Below, one piece after another: positions 35,002-46,539 of a stretch of 64,000 nucleotides of DNA; the first letter of the stretch is position 1, and each line of letters begins with the position of its first letter. Position numbers and translations under genes: made by a program. The stretch comes from an uncultured Gammaproteobacteria bacterium (GTDB lineage: Bacteria > Pseudomonadota > Gammaproteobacteria > Eutrophobiales > Eutrophobiaceae). Location: the NCBI GenBank assembly GCA_943788005.1, contig CALSOP010000006.1, positions 78,803 through 142,802 on the forward strand, read 5' to 3'. The notes below the pieces were generated by a model. That model was not told where the DNA came from. It saw only the letters and a list, made by a program, of their open reading frames with translations, and searched no databases.

Positions 35002-37260
35002 CTAACTTTTTGGCACAGCTACAATTCTAATCACATTCCGATAACCACGAGGAAGCATGTTTCCACGTCTTCCACGTTCGCCGATGTAATATTCCTGATC
35101 GGCAGACTTCATAGTCATATGTTTCTTGCCTGCGTAGATAAGTAAATTATCCGTTTCAGCCATAGTCGTCATGGCGACAACATATTCTTCTCGAGTTTTT
35201 AGTTTAGCTGGTGGTATTTGAATTATCTTCAAACCTTTACCTTTGGTTAACAAAGTCAATTCACTGATAGGAAACATCAACATACGACCTATTGAACTGA
35301 CTGCGGCGACCCAATCATTTTCTATGTCATTAACTTTGCTTGGCGCTAATACATTTGCACCATTCGGCACCGAAATAACCGCTTTACCATTTCTATTTTT
35401 TGTATAGACGTCTTCAAGCTTAAGCATAAAACCATAACCCGCATCCGAAGCGACGAGGTAAACAGATTCTGGTTCGCCAGCCATGACACCTTCAAAAGTC
35501 ACCCCATCAGGTGGTGTTAGACGAGCGGATATTGGTTCACCCAAACTACGTGCCGAAGGTAATGAGTGTGCCGGCAATGAATAACAGCGCCCACTTGAGT
35601 CAAGAAACACAGCTGATTGATTACTTCTACCGAGACTTGCCTGCTTATAGCTATCACCACTCTTGTAATTCAATGATTCCGGGTCGACTTCGTGACCTTT
35701 TGCAGCACGAACCCAGCCTTTGTCTGAAAGTATGATGGTAACCGGTTCTGTCGGGACAAGACTGGTTTCATCAATGGCTTTTGCTTCTACACCTTCTTTT
35801 AAGGGTGATTTACGATCATCACCATATTCAGCGGCATCTGCTTCGATCTCTTTGCGAACTAAGGTTTTCAATCGTTGGCTTGAACCTAATGTAGTATCAA
35901 GTTGTTGACGCTCATCACTGAGTTCATCCAACTCACCCTTAATCTTAATCTCTTCCAACTTGGCTAATTTACGTAACTTCAGATCAAGTACAGCGTCTGC
36001 TTGAATGTCACTCAATTTAAACCGCTTCATCAAGACTGCCTTAGGCTTATCTTCTTCTCTGATGATCTTGATCACTTCATCGATATTCAAATAAGCAATC
36101 ATCAAACCTTCAAGAACATGAATCTGGGCAAGGACTTTATCCAGTCGAAACTGCAATCTTTTTCGAACCGTTTCTGTCCTGTATTCCAACCATTCTTTCA
36201 ATATGACGCGAAGATCTTTTACCTGAGGTCGGCCATTGAGTCCAATAATGTTGAGATTCACACGATAACTGCGCTCAAGATCGGTTGTTGCGTACAGATG
36301 CAACATCAATTCATCGAGGTTGATTCGGTTGGAACGTGGTATCAAAATCAGTCTGACTGGATTTTCATGGTCTGATTCATCACGTAAGTCTTCCAGCATC
36401 GGTAATTTCTTGGCCTGCATCTGTGCCGCGATTTGTTCAAGAATCTTGCTGCCAGAGCTCTGATGAGGAAGTGCTGTTACAACAATATTGCCCTCTTCCT
36501 TCTCCCACACGCCACGCATTTTGATCGATCCATTACCGGTTTCATACATCTCTTGTATGGCTGATTTAGGTGTAATAATCTCTGCACGTGTTGGGTAATC
36601 TGGTCCTTTTATATGCTCGCATAGCTCTTTAACCGTGCTCTTCGGAGACTCTAATAATCGGATACAGGCACTGGCGACCTCTTTCAGGTTATGCGGCGGA
36701 ATGTCTGTCGCCATACCAACGGCAATACCGGTGGTACCATTGAGCAGGATATTCGGTAATCGAGCAGGTAATATCTTTGGTTCTTCTAAAGTACCATCAA
36801 AATTAGGCACCCAATCAACGGTTCCTTGGGAGACTTCACTTAACAAAATATCTGAATAAGGTGTTAATTTTGATTCTGTGTAGCGCATTGCAGCAAAGGA
36901 TTTAGGATCGTCCATCGAGCCCCAATTGCCCTGGCCATCGACTAGCGGATAGCGATAGGAAAAATCCTGAGCCATCAATACCATGGCTTCATAACAGGCT
37001 GAATCACCATGTGGGTGGAATTTGCCGAGCACATCACCAATCGTTCGAGCAGATTTCTTGTATTTTGCCGATGACTTTAAGCCCAGCTCTGACATGGCAT
37101 ATATAATTCGACGTTGCACTGGTTTCAGACCATCGCCGATATGCGGTAAGGCACGGTCAAGAATAACGTACATGGAATAATCGAGATAGGCCTTCTCGGT
37201 GAATTCCTGTAGTGGGCGTTGTTCGTTTTGCTCGAAGTCAAAACTCATTGAATCAGGCAT
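35002..37260 (-). CDS. parC: DNA topoisomerase IV subunit A
   Basis: A 752-residue ParC. The catalytic tyrosine is in [12 protein letters not shown] at about residue 120, after the quinolone-resistance-determining region [13 protein letters not shown], which keeps the wild-type Ser and Glu positions. The winged-helix start [24 protein letters not shown] and the C-terminal beta-propeller are present, and the length is normal. With ParE it decatenates replicated chromosomes. It is separated from parE by a short region with one small gene on the other strand. Confidence 0.97.
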   Translation of the reverse strand: MPDSMSFDFEQNEQRPLQEFTEKAYLDYSMYVILDRALPHIGDGLKPVQRRIIYAMSELGLKSSAKYKKSARTIGDVLGKFHPHGDSACYEAMVLMAQDFSYRYPLVDGQGNWGSMDDPKSFAAMRYTESKLTPYSDILLSEVSQGTVDWVPNFDGTLEEPKILPARLPNILLNGTTGIAVGMATDIPPHNLKEVASACIRLLESPKSTVKELCEHIKGPDYPTRAEIITPKSAIQEMYETGNGSIKMRGVWEKEEGNIVVTALPHQSSGSKILEQIAAQMQAKKLPMLEDLRDESDHENPVRLILIPRSNRINLDELMLHLYATTDLERSYRVNLNIIGLNGRPQVKDLRVILKEWLEYRTETVRKRLQFRLDKVLAQIHVLEGLMIAYLNIDEVIKIIREEDKPKAVLMKRFKLSDIQADAVLDLKLRKLAKLEEIKIKGELDELSDERQQLDTTLGSSQRLKTLVRKEIEADAAEYGDDRKSPLKEGVEAKAIDETSLVPTEPVTIILSDKGWVRAAKGHEVDPESLNYKSGDSYKQASLGRSNQSAVFLDSSGRCYSLPAHSLPSARSLGEPISARLTPPDGVTFEGVMAGEPESVYLVASDAGYGFMLKLEDVYTKNRNGKAVISVPNGANVLAPSKVNDIENDWVAAVSSIGRMLMFPISELTLLTKGKGLKIIQIPPAKLKTREEYVVAMTTMAETDNLLIYAGKKHMTMKSADQEYYIGERGRRGNMLPRGYRNVIRIVAVPKS

Positions 37261-37424
37261 TGCAATTTCCTCTAACTAACATTAGATATTACCTTTAATT
37301 ACTTGTTTTATATTGCTTTATTGTTCCACTTTAACTTCTGACATCAAATGATAATTTAATTGTCATTTTCATTTAATCTACTTGTTTGATCATTGCTTAA
37401 TAGTTACTAAACAGGAGCAAGATC

Positions 37425-39507
<2,083 letters not shown>

Positions 39508-39608
39508 TTATCTCGCTGTTAATTGTATGTCTAGGGGAATATCGAATACGCACCGATATTAGTTGGCAGATTATACTCTTTTGAAATGAGTATAAGGAAG
39601 TTTAATGT

Positions 39609-40193
39609 TTAATCTAAATCAGAAACTAGTGAATCACGAATATGCTGTGGCACCTGGTCTACTACATGTTCATACGCAGAATGGTGTATACCAGCTGATA
39701 AGCGGCCACCCTGCTTTAATGCAACAACCATCTCGGCACTCAATTCAAACCGCAGAAAGTGAACAGAAGATGTTTTCTTTTCATTGTCTCGTTCAAGATC
39801 TTCATCCGAAATAGGAATCACTTCATCAAAATCCTCAATTTTCATCCAAACCTGAGCTTCGATACCGATCATCTTGGACAAAGCCTCACGCCGCTCAGCT
39901 TCATCAGAAAATTCAATCATTAATGTGGCCTTCCAGTTTGATCCATCAGGAATCATTGAATTATAGGTTTCTAATTCTTCCTCAATGCCTTCTGCTTCGT
40001 AGACACGTTCAGCACGTAAAATTTCCTGAATTTGATATTGTATAACAGTGCGGTCTTCAAAATAGATTGTTACGTTTGGACCGATTGCTAATTGACGGTT
40101 CTTTTTATGTGCCATTACCTCAGCACGGAATGCTGGGCGCACCTCCGCATATTTTTCTAATGAATAGAGATCATCACGTGTTAATTTTTGCAT
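39609..40193 (-). CDS. DUF3501-family protein
   Basis: A 194-residue protein matching DUF3501: TRDDLYSLEKYAEVRPAFRAEVMAHKKNR at the N-terminus, VTIYFEDRTVIQYQIQEILRAER, and YNSMIPDGSNWKATLMIEF. Its function is not known. It starts 1 base after the stop of the Fe-S CCG-domain gene, so the two are translationally coupled. The trio rubrerythrin, Fe-S protein and DUF3501 is a recurrent set in proteobacteria, which points to peroxide or oxidative-stress defence as the shared theme. Confidence 0.9.
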   Translation of the reverse strand: MQKLTRDDLYSLEKYAEVRPAFRAEVMAHKKNRQLAIGPNVTIYFEDRTVIQYQIQEILRAERVYEAEGIEEELETYNSMIPDGSNWKATLMIEFSDEAERREALSKMIGIEAQVWMKIEDFDEVIPISDEDLERDNEKKTSSVHFLRFELSAEMVVALKQGGRLSAGIHHSAYEHVVDQVPQHIRDSLVSDLD

Positions 40194-40194
40194 A

Positions 40195-41535
40195 TCAGAT
40201 ACCGTAAGCCTGTCTTAATAATGAGAATGGGCTTTCTGCTTTCATCTTAATATCTTCATCCATCCCATTGTCTATTTGGTGACCCGCCATTGGGCAATCA
40301 CTTATATAATGGTCAAGTTCAATACTCTTTATTTTATCTGTTACCGGTTTGCATATTTTCATTGAGACTTCATGGTATTCAGTTTTAACGGCATAGGTAC
40401 CATCATGACCTGAACAGCGCTCTATCAAAGTAATATCAGTATCCGGCACAAGCTCTAACACTTCTTTGGTCTTTGGCCCAATCTTTTGGACACGCTGATG
40501 ACAAGGAACATGATAAGCCACCTTGCCAAGGTTATTTTTAAAGTCTTTATTTAATTTATTATCTTTATTCCGCAGCATCAGATATTCAAATGGATCGTAA
40601 AAAGCCTGCTGAACTGTTTCTACATCTGCATCATCAGGAAACAATAACGGTAATTCTTGTTTAAACATTAAAACACACGAAGGAATTGGCGCGATGATGT
40701 CGTAACCTGCTTCCACCATTTTTATTAATTGCGGTATATTAAAGTCTTTTAATTTTTCAACGGACTCCAAATCCCCCACTTCCATTTTCGGCATACCACA
40801 ACATTTTTCTTGTTCAATCAGCCTAACTTCTAATTTATTGTGTCTGAGTATAGCGATAAGGTCTTCGACAACATCAGGCTCATTACGATTTCCGTAGCAG
40901 GTAACAAAAATAGCAACCTTCCCCTTAGTAAGCTCAGTAGCCTCTACATTAATATTTGGCGCTTCAAGTTTGTTATATCGTTTACGCAAAGAACTACTGT
41001 AAAAATCGGGTAACACAGCATCTGCATGTATCCCGACTGTCTTTTCTAATATTTTGCGAACCGGTCTAATAGAATTTGCCGTATTTATTGTCTGAGCAAT
41101 GACAGGTATGCCTGCAAGAGAACCAACCACATCAGTCGAGGTAAGTATTTTATCGCGTAGTTTTATATCCCCTTTCTTAAATTTTTGCGCCTTTGCACGC
41201 AACATTAGATGAGGGAAATCTACATTCCATTCGTGTGGAGGGACGTAAGGACATTTCGTTAGATAACAAAGATCGCATAAGTAGCAATGCTCAACAACAT
41301 CCCAATAATCTTCTTTCTTTACCCCATCAACTTCATACGTATCTGATTCATCAACTAGGTCAAATAATGTTGGAAATGAATGACAAAGGCTGACACAGCG
41401 TCGACAACCATGACAAATATCGTAGACACGTTCAAGCTCGCCAAACAATGTTGATTCATCATAAAACTCACCAGATTTCCAATCTATAGGATGTCTGGTT
41501 GGAGCTTCAAGACTACCTTCACGTCCTTCATTCAT
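40195..41535 (-). CDS. 4Fe-4S / CCG-domain oxidoreductase (GlpC/HdrD-like)
   Basis: A 446-residue protein with two ferredoxin-type clusters at the N-terminus (CHGCRRCVSLCHSFP and CYLCDLCYLTKCPYVPP), then two cysteine-rich CCG-type domains. The first includes EQEKCCGMPKME; the second ends in IERCSGHDGTY. This is the layout of GlpC and of heterodisulfide-reductase subunit D-type proteins. In the rubrerythrin/DUF3501 context it probably supplies electrons to rubrerythrin. That is inference; no rubredoxin domain is encoded in the operon. Confidence 0.9.
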   Translation of the reverse strand: MNEGREGSLEAPTRHPIDWKSGEFYDESTLFGELERVYDICHGCRRCVSLCHSFPTLFDLVDESDTYEVDGVKKEDYWDVVEHCYLCDLCYLTKCPYVPPHEWNVDFPHLMLRAKAQKFKKGDIKLRDKILTSTDVVGSLAGIPVIAQTINTANSIRPVRKILEKTVGIHADAVLPDFYSSSLRKRYNKLEAPNINVEATELTKGKVAIFVTCYGNRNEPDVVEDLIAILRHNKLEVRLIEQEKCCGMPKMEVGDLESVEKLKDFNIPQLIKMVEAGYDIIAPIPSCVLMFKQELPLLFPDDADVETVQQAFYDPFEYLMLRNKDNKLNKDFKNNLGKVAYHVPCHQRVQKIGPKTKEVLELVPDTDITLIERCSGHDGTYAVKTEYHEVSMKICKPVTDKIKSIELDHYISDCPMAGHQIDNGMDEDIKMKAESPFSLLRQAYGI

Positions 41536-41574
41536 AAGCTAACAATTCAAGTTAAATCAGGATATAAATAATTA

Positions 41575-41593
41575 AGCCGGCATTTAGCCGGCT
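41575..41593 (-). terminator. Weak hairpin between rubrerythrin and Fe-S genes
   Basis: A 6-bp stem AGCCGG / CCGGCT with a 7-base loop lies 28 bases after the rubrerythrin stop. Read on the minus strand it is followed by TTAATTATTT. It may be a partial terminator or processing site that lowers expression of the two downstream genes. Confidence 0.4.
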
Positions 41594-41620
41594 CAATCAA
41601 ACTGATATCATATTTGCTAA

Positions 41621-42040
41621 TTATGAACCGAGGTTATCTAACGCTTTGGTAAAACGATTTGCATGTGAGCGCTCAGCCTTTGCCAAGGTTTCAAACCAAT
41701 CGGCAATCTCATCAAAACCTTCTTCTCGAGCTGCCTTAGCCATGCCTGGATACATATCAGTATATTCATGCGTTTCACCAGCAATTGCAGCTTTGAGATT
41801 AAGATCAGTGCTGCCAATAGGCTCTCCAGTTGCTGGATCACCTACAGCCTCAAGGTATTCCAGATGTCCGTGCGCATGACCAGTCTCACCTTCAGCAGTT
41901 GATCTGAAGACAGCAGAAACATCATTAAACCCTTCAACGTCTGCTTTTTGTGCAAAATAAAGATAACGGCGGTTTGCTTGTGATTCACCTGCAAATGCTG
42001 CTTTTAAGTTTTCTTCTGTTTTTGAGCCTTTAAGTTCCAT
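41621..42040 (-). CDS. Rubrerythrin (diiron domain only)
   Basis: A 139-residue ferritin-like diiron protein. The iron ligands are visible in the two repeats: [19 protein letters not shown] with [18 protein letters not shown], and [21 protein letters not shown] with [11 protein letters not shown]. It lacks the C-terminal rubredoxin domain of classical rubrerythrin, so it needs an outside electron donor, perhaps the Fe-S protein encoded next. It reduces hydrogen peroxide. It is the first gene of the operon; two palindromes lie just upstream (42061-42101). Confidence 0.95.
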   Translation of the reverse strand: MELKGSKTEENLKAAFAGESQANRRYLYFAQKADVEGFNDVSAVFRSTAEGETGHAHGHLEYLEAVGDPATGEPIGSTDLNLKAAIAGETHEYTDMYPGMAKAAREEGFDEIADWFETLAKAERSHANRFTKALDNLGS

Positions 42041-42060
42041 ACTTCTCCTCCAAATACGTA

Positions 42061-42101
42061 TTCGATTAAATCGAATTTAGATTAAATTAGACTTAGTCTA
42101 A
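42061..42101 (-). promoter_or_regulatory. Twin 7-1-7 palindromes upstream of rubrerythrin
   Basis: TTCGATT-A-AATCGAA at 42061-42075 and TTAGACT-T-AGTCTAA at 42087-42101 are perfect inverted repeats with a one-base centre, spaced 26 bases centre to centre. They lie 21 and 47 bases before the rubrerythrin start. The geometry is that of Fur/PerR-type boxes. The sequences do not match the Fur consensus, so the regulator is unknown. Confidence 0.55.
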
Positions 42102-42259
42102 GATGATAAAACTTTAGCCCAGCCTCAAATTCCTGTCAAACTTCGTGCAAATGTATTTTTTCATTCTTGCCAGACTAGTAATGATGCGAAGTGATGATAA
42201 TATATGCGCCTTTTTTAGCGACATCACGTAATTTAACTCATTATATTCAGAGAATTTTT

Positions 42260-42505
42260 GTGCCAAAGAAAACCAGTTCAATCAACTTCGAAAAAACATT
42301 AGCTGAGCTTGAACAGCTGGTGCAGACCATGGAAAAAGGTGACTTGTCCCTGGAAGAGTCTCTTAAACATTTTGAACGAGGCATCGTGTTAACCAAATCA
42401 TGCCAACAGGCTTTGAGTGAAGCAGAGCAGAAAGTTAGTATCTTACTGGGCAAAGACGAGAACGCTAAACTAGAACCTTTCAACCCAGATAATAACGAAG
42501 AATAA
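42260..42505 (+). CDS. xseB: Exodeoxyribonuclease VII small subunit
   Basis: An 81-residue XseB: SINFEKTLAELEQLVQTMEKGDLSLEESLKHFERG is the family signature and the rest is helical. It pairs with XseA, not present here, to degrade single-stranded DNA. I chose the GTG at 42260 (MPKKTSS) because it gives the family length; the open frame extends 23 codons further upstream without family similarity. Its stop TAA is immediately followed by the ispA ATG, so the two are translationally coupled, as in many proteobacteria. Confidence 0.93.
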   Translation: MPKKTSSINFEKTLAELEQLVQTMEKGDLSLEESLKHFERGIVLTKSCQQALSEAEQKVSILLGKDENAKLEPFNPDNNEE

Positions 42506-43399
42506 ATGACAGACTTTACTGAACAATTACAGGTTTATCAAAAATCTGTAGAAGCGGCGCTCAAACGTTGGTTGCCTGAACCTTCAGTTCAGCCTGAAAA
42601 ATTACATGAAGCGATGCGCTATTCAGTGCTGGGCAATGGCAAACGCATACGCCCTGTTATCTTGTATGCTACAGGAGAGGCTTTCGGTATAAATTTAGCT
42701 GCCTTAGATGGTCCAGCTTGTGCTGTTGAAATTATACATGCTTATTCTCTCATTCATGATGATTTACCAGCGATGGATGATGATGATCTGCGTCGAGGCC
42801 GTCCAACGTGTCATAAAGCCTATGATGATGCCACAGCAATATTAGCAGGTGATGCCTTGCAAGCTTTGGCCTTTCACATTTTAGCCCATGATCCAGATAT
42901 TCAGGTAAATGACCAACAACGTCTGTCCATGATTGAAACGCTTGCAATTGCAAGTGGCTCGAGAGGTATGGCAGGTGGTCAAGCTATTGATTTAGCTTCT
43001 GTCGGGATATCACTGACTATTGCTGAACTTGAAAACATGCACATCCATAAAACAGGAGCATTAATCAGGGCAAGTGCAGAACTAGGCGCACTATCTATTG
43101 ATAATGTTGATCAGGAATCGCTATCTCGCATCTCACAGTACGCAAAATGTATTGGATTAGCCTTCCAAATTAAGGATGACATTCTTGATATTGAGAGTGA
43201 TACCGAAACATTGGGCAAACCTCAGGGTTCCGATATTGCGATGAACAAACCGACTTATCCCAATCTTCTTGGGATGGATGGCGCGAAAAAAGCAGCTGAC
43301 GATTTATATAATGAAGCGCTTGAATGTCTTGGCGCCTTCGACAAGAAAGCCGATATGCTTAGGGCAATTGCTGATTACATCGTCAAACGCAATAAATAA
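42506..43399 (+). CDS. ispA: (2E,6E)-farnesyl diphosphate synthase
   Basis: A 297-residue short-chain polyprenyl synthase. The first aspartate-rich motif is DDLPAMDDDDLRRGRPTCHK, with the two-residue insertion typical of bacterial FPP synthases. The second is FQIKDDILDIESD. It condenses IPP with DMAPP and GPP to farnesyl diphosphate for quinone and bactoprenol synthesis. It starts directly after the xseB stop. The usual third gene dxs does not follow here. Confidence 0.95.
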   Translation: MTDFTEQLQVYQKSVEAALKRWLPEPSVQPEKLHEAMRYSVLGNGKRIRPVILYATGEAFGINLAALDGPACAVEIIHAYSLIHDDLPAMDDDDLRRGRPTCHKAYDDATAILAGDALQALAFHILAHDPDIQVNDQQRLSMIETLAIASGSRGMAGGQAIDLASVGISLTIAELENMHIHKTGALIRASAELGALSIDNVDQESLSRISQYAKCIGLAFQIKDDILDIESDTETLGKPQGSDIAMNKPTYPNLLGMDGAKKAADDLYNEALECLGAFDKKADMLRAIADYIVKRNK

Positions 43400-43534
43400 T
43401 CGGAACATTATAATCACACTCTACGTCCTAGTAGGATGGATATGACACTTAATTAGAGTAGAATCACTCAGCCTAGTGATCTTTTCATACTCTATTTTTA
43501 ACCTTATTAACCTAAGTTATTGGAATTTAAGCAA

Positions 43535-44353
43535 ATGAATAAACCAGTGCCCGCAACTACAGAAATACCGGATACCCAAAACAGTCTAGATACTCGGCAC
43601 ATTGCCATCGATAAGGTTGGAATTAAAGACATCAAACATCCTATTGTGGTCAGTGATCGCTCTGGTCGCGAGCAACATACCGTTGCTAATTTCAATATGT
43701 ATGTAAATTTGCCAGAAGAATATAAAGGCACACACATGTCACGCTTTGTTGAAATCCTGAATCATCATGAATATGAGATTACTGTGCAATCTTTCAAACG
43801 CATGATTGAAGAGATGACCGAGCGACTTAATGCGCAATCAGGCGATATTGAGATGACCTTTCCGTATTTTGTAAATAAAGCCGCGCCTGTATCGGGTGTA
43901 AAGAGCCTTATGGATTATGAAGTATCGTTTATTGGACAAATTACAGATGCAAAACCACAGGTATTAGTAAAAGTATTGGTTCCTGTCACATCCTTATGTC
44001 CTTGTTCAAAAAGTATATCTGATTACGGCGCACACAATCAGCGTTCGCATATTACTGCTTGCGTTAGGATGACTGATTTTATCTGGATTGAAGAACTAAT
44101 CGACGTGATTGAAAAAGTTGCATCATGTGAGCTATATGGCCTTTTGAAAAGGCCCGACGAAAAGTACGTCACTGAACGAGCATACGATAACCCAAAATTC
44201 GTAGAAGATATTGTCCGTGATGTTGCGGTAAAATTTAATGAAGATGACAGAATTTTAGGTTATACGGTAGAGTCAGAAAACTTTGAATCAATACATAATC
44301 ACTCTGCCTACGCCATGCTTTCTTGCGATAAAGATAAAGACAACAAAAAGTAG
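43535..44353 (+). CDS. folE2: GTP cyclohydrolase FolE2 (type IB)
   Basis: A 272-residue FolE2, the zinc-sparing GTP cyclohydrolase that makes dihydroneopterin triphosphate for folate. Landmarks are [25 protein letters not shown], the catalytic-cysteine loop [20 protein letters not shown], and [21 protein letters not shown] chose the ATG at 43535 over the TTG five codons upstream; GGAA lies 11 bases before it. I found no Zur-like box in the 135 bases upstream, so zinc control is not supported by sequence. A strong terminator follows. Confidence 0.94.
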   Translation: MNKPVPATTEIPDTQNSLDTRHIAIDKVGIKDIKHPIVVSDRSGREQHTVANFNMYVNLPEEYKGTHMSRFVEILNHHEYEITVQSFKRMIEEMTERLNAQSGDIEMTFPYFVNKAAPVSGVKSLMDYEVSFIGQITDAKPQVLVKVLVPVTSLCPCSKSISDYGAHNQRSHITACVRMTDFIWIEELIDVIEKVASCELYGLLKRPDEKYVTERAYDNPKFVEDIVRDVAVKFNEDDRILGYTVESENFESIHNHSAYAMLSCDKDKDNKK

Positions 44354-44380
44354 CTCTGATTTCCCCAAACGTAACATCTT

Positions 44381-44418
44381 AAAACGCCGTTTTTTGTAGT
44401 CAAAAAACGGCGTTTTTT
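44381..44418 (+). terminator. Strong rho-independent terminator after folE2
   Basis: A perfect 16-bp stem AAAACGCCGTTTTTTG / CAAAAAACGGCGTTTT with a TAGT loop and a T-run. It lies 27 bases after the folE2 stop. Confidence 0.9.
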
Positions 44419-44451
44419 CGTCTATTGCCAATATTTTGCCATGCAATATCA

Positions 44452-44599
44452 TATAATCTACTTTAAATAGATATTATATCTAATTGTTTAATAGATACTT
44501 TTACTTTTTATGGCATAACTAATGCATTAGTTTAAACAGTAGTATATCTCCTCCCCCCCCTTGACTACTGGGTGCGCTCTGAACCGCACCCTTTTTTTT
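44452..44599 (+). ncRNA. Candidate small RNA with C-rich anti-Shine-Dalgarno-like tract
   Basis: The 317-base gap between folE2 and the next gene has no reading frame, yet it ends in a second strong terminator of its own (44570-44599). A consensus-like TATAAT is at 44452-44457; a well-spaced -35 is not obvious. A transcript from about 44464 would be about 135 bases, AT-rich first, then with CTCCTCCCCCCCC at 44548-44560, directly before the terminator stem. The C-rich part is complementary to ribosome-binding sites. This is a prediction without expression evidence. Confidence 0.4.
44570..44599 (+). terminator. Rho-independent terminator without an upstream gene
   Basis: A perfect 7-bp GC-rich stem GGGTGCG / CGCACCC with an 8-base loop and eight T. 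The folE2 terminator already lies 150 bases upstream, so this one probably ends a separate transcript. Confidence 0.85.
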
Positions 44600-44670
44600 G
44601 TGACAAAATTAATGAACCACTTGTGGCAATCTCACTCTATATAACCATAAGAGTAATTTAAAGATATGCC

Positions 44671-44964
44671 ATGAAGAAACTCCTCCTCCTCTTTATAGTT
44701 CTGCTTTATGGTTCTTTGGCCTCTGCGGATGCGATTGATATGCGAGATTACATCAAGCTTAGAAGAGGGATGTCTGAAGCAGAGGTTCTCTACAGATTAG
44801 GTTCGCCAGACCACGAAACCGTAAGAAGCGATTATCACCACAACATATTGCGCAAGACCTGGTTCTTTATACCAACGAAGAGTTCTGATAAGTGGATTAC
44901 CGAGATTGAATTTGATTCAAACGGGAGAATCATAAATCTTGACAGAGATCGCATTAATAAATAA
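44671..44964 (+). CDS. Small secreted protein, SmpA/OmlA (BamE)-like fold
   Basis: A 97-residue protein with a Sec signal peptide (MKKLLLLFIVLLYGSLASA). The mature part has the SmpA/OmlA-type motif LRRGMSEAEVLYRLGSPDHE, followed by a strand pattern KTWFFIPTKSSDKWITEIEFDSNGRI. This fold is used by BamE and several periplasmic proteins. There is no lipobox cysteine, so it is not BamE itself. The function is unknown. Confidence 0.8.
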   Translation: MKKLLLLFIVLLYGSLASADAIDMRDYIKLRRGMSEAEVLYRLGSPDHETVRSDYHHNILRKTWFFIPTKSSDKWITEIEFDSNGRIINLDRDRINK

Positions 44965-44974
44965 CACTCACATT

Positions 44975-45778
44975 TTATTCACTTGTCACTTGTTTAGCCT
45001 CATTCCACAGCGCGTCCATTTCTTCTAGAGTCGCATTACTAAGGGTTTTGTTTCGTTTTTTTAAGGTTTCTTCTATGTAATTAAAGCGACTGACAAACTT
45101 CTCATTTGTATCTCGAAGCGAAATCTCGGGATCAATTTTATAATGCCGGGCAAGATTAACGCAGCAAAACATCAAGTCTCCCAATTCTTCAGAGATATTG
45201 TCGATATTGTTGGGTTCTCGAAGTGCATGGCGAAGTTCGCTTAATTCTTCATCAACCTTATTTAGAATGTCTTGACTATCAGTCCAGTCAAAACCAACAG
45301 TCGCTGCGCGTTTTTGTAATTTAGCAGCCCTCTTAATAGCCGGCATGTTTTTGCCAATATCATCGAGTAGGTTGAGCGGTTTATTATCCGTTTCATTGAC
45401 TGCATCATTGCGTTCTTGCTGCTTGATTTGTTCCCAAAGCGTCTTTACTTGCTCAACATTATCCACCTTGAAGTCTGAAAATACGTGCGGATGTCTGCGC
45501 TCAAGTTTTTGATTGACCTGTCTTACTACATCATAAAAATTAAAATGCTTGCCCTCGTCGGCCATTTCAGAATAAAAAACAATATGGAACAGCAAATCCC
45601 CCAGTTCATCTCGCAAACCTTCGATATCATTCCGATCAATTGCATCCACCACCTCATAGGCTTCTTCAAGGGTATATGCTTTTATCGATTCAATCGTTTG
45701 CTCTTTATCCCACGGACATCCATTCTCTGGATCACGCAATGACTTCATGATTACGAGTAATCTTTCCAGTTCTTTCAT
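44975..45778 (-). CDS. mazG: Nucleoside triphosphate pyrophosphohydrolase MazG
   Basis: A 267-residue MazG with both tandem all-alpha NTP-pyrophosphatase domains. The first has LRDPENGCPWDKEQTIESI, EEAYEVVDAI and LRDELGDLLFHIVFYSEMA. The second has KVDEELSELRHAL and ISEELGDLMFCCVNLARH. It hydrolyses NTPs to NMP and PPi, and in E. coli it lowers ppGpp and cleans damaged nucleotides. It is convergent with the preceding small gene (10-base gap). Confidence 0.95.
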   Translation of the reverse strand: MKELERLLVIMKSLRDPENGCPWDKEQTIESIKAYTLEEAYEVVDAIDRNDIEGLRDELGDLLFHIVFYSEMADEGKHFNFYDVVRQVNQKLERRHPHVFSDFKVDNVEQVKTLWEQIKQQERNDAVNETDNKPLNLLDDIGKNMPAIKRAAKLQKRAATVGFDWTDSQDILNKVDEELSELRHALREPNNIDNISEELGDLMFCCVNLARHYKIDPEISLRDTNEKFVSRFNYIEETLKKRNKTLSNATLEEMDALWNEAKQVTSE

Positions 45779-45904
45779 CAGATTTTTTATTTAGGGGCTT
45801 GACCTTGGTTAGTGTTTCGCATAAAACAATCAAACTATAATTTCATCTCAAAAGGATGTTATGGTGGATGACTTTACAAAAGTCTATCCAATAACAAAAG
45901 CGAT

Positions 45905-46477
45905 ATGACACCATTAATATTAAGACTTGATATAGCTGGTTCTCCCGTCAGGTGGATCCCTTGGCAAGATGCGGTCAATCTTTATAGCCGTGAAATGATT
46001 GCATGGACCGCTGGTGATAGCGTATTTACCTTTCATGGTGGGACTAGCCGGTTAACCGGCCTACGTTCAATCGTTGAAATCAATTCAATTATAGCAGTCA
46101 AACGTTCTAATCCTGTCAAAATCAATAAACGCGTTATTCCACCGTTAACTAACCGTGAATTGTTCTTACGTGACGCCTCTTTATGTATGTACTGTGGACA
46201 CAAATTTAATGATGCCTCATTAACACGCGATCATATTATTCCCATATCCAAGGGAGGAAGAGACCGTTGGTCAAATGTTGTAAGCGCATGTCGTCATTGC
46301 AATACACGCAAAGGTGATCGAACGCCAGAACACGCTAATATGCCTTTACTCGCGATACCCTACATACCAAACTGGGCAGAATATCTTGCTTTATCAAATA
46401 GAAAAATCCTTGCGGATCAAATGGAGTTTCTAAAAAGTCAGTTTTCAGGCCGAAAAATGCTTTTTCAGAATAACTAA
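45905..46477 (+). CDS. HNH endonuclease
   Basis: A 190-residue protein with a zinc-stabilised HNH domain in the second half: CMYCG and CRHCN bracket the active site RDHIIPISKGGRDRWSNVVSACRHCNTRKGDRTPEH. The N-terminal half (PVRWIPWQDAVNLYSREMIAW) is the form found in a common bacterial HNH family of housekeeping genomic location. It has no restriction or phage neighbours, so its role is unknown. Confidence 0.9.
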   Translation: MTPLILRLDIAGSPVRWIPWQDAVNLYSREMIAWTAGDSVFTFHGGTSRLTGLRSIVEINSIIAVKRSNPVKINKRVIPPLTNRELFLRDASLCMYCGHKFNDASLTRDHIIPISKGGRDRWSNVVSACRHCNTRKGDRTPEHANMPLLAIPYIPNWAEYLALSNRKILADQMEFLKSQFSGRKMLFQNN

Positions 46478-46539
46478 TTTCTCATTAGAGCTTAAAAGCA
46501 TAATCTCTGACAACCTTTTGATTTCGGTCTTATACCCCA

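Noticed and set aside
39571..39595. Hairpin TTATACTC / GAGTATAA after the DUF3501 gene as a terminator.
   Set aside because: AT-rich stem and no T-run on the relevant strand.
43400..43534. Search for a zinc (Zur) box upstream of folE2, since FolE2 is often zinc-regulated.
   Set aside because: No palindromic site resembling the known gammaproteobacterial Zur box was visible.
44551..44560. The C8 run as a homopolymer sequencing artefact with no biological meaning.
   Set aside because: The length of the run may be wrong, but the CTCC context and the adjacent strong terminator remain, so the small-RNA candidate was kept.
45905..46477. HNH nuclease as part of a defence or mobile system.
   Set aside because: Neighbours are mazG and an aminotransferase, with no toxin, methylase or phage genes.
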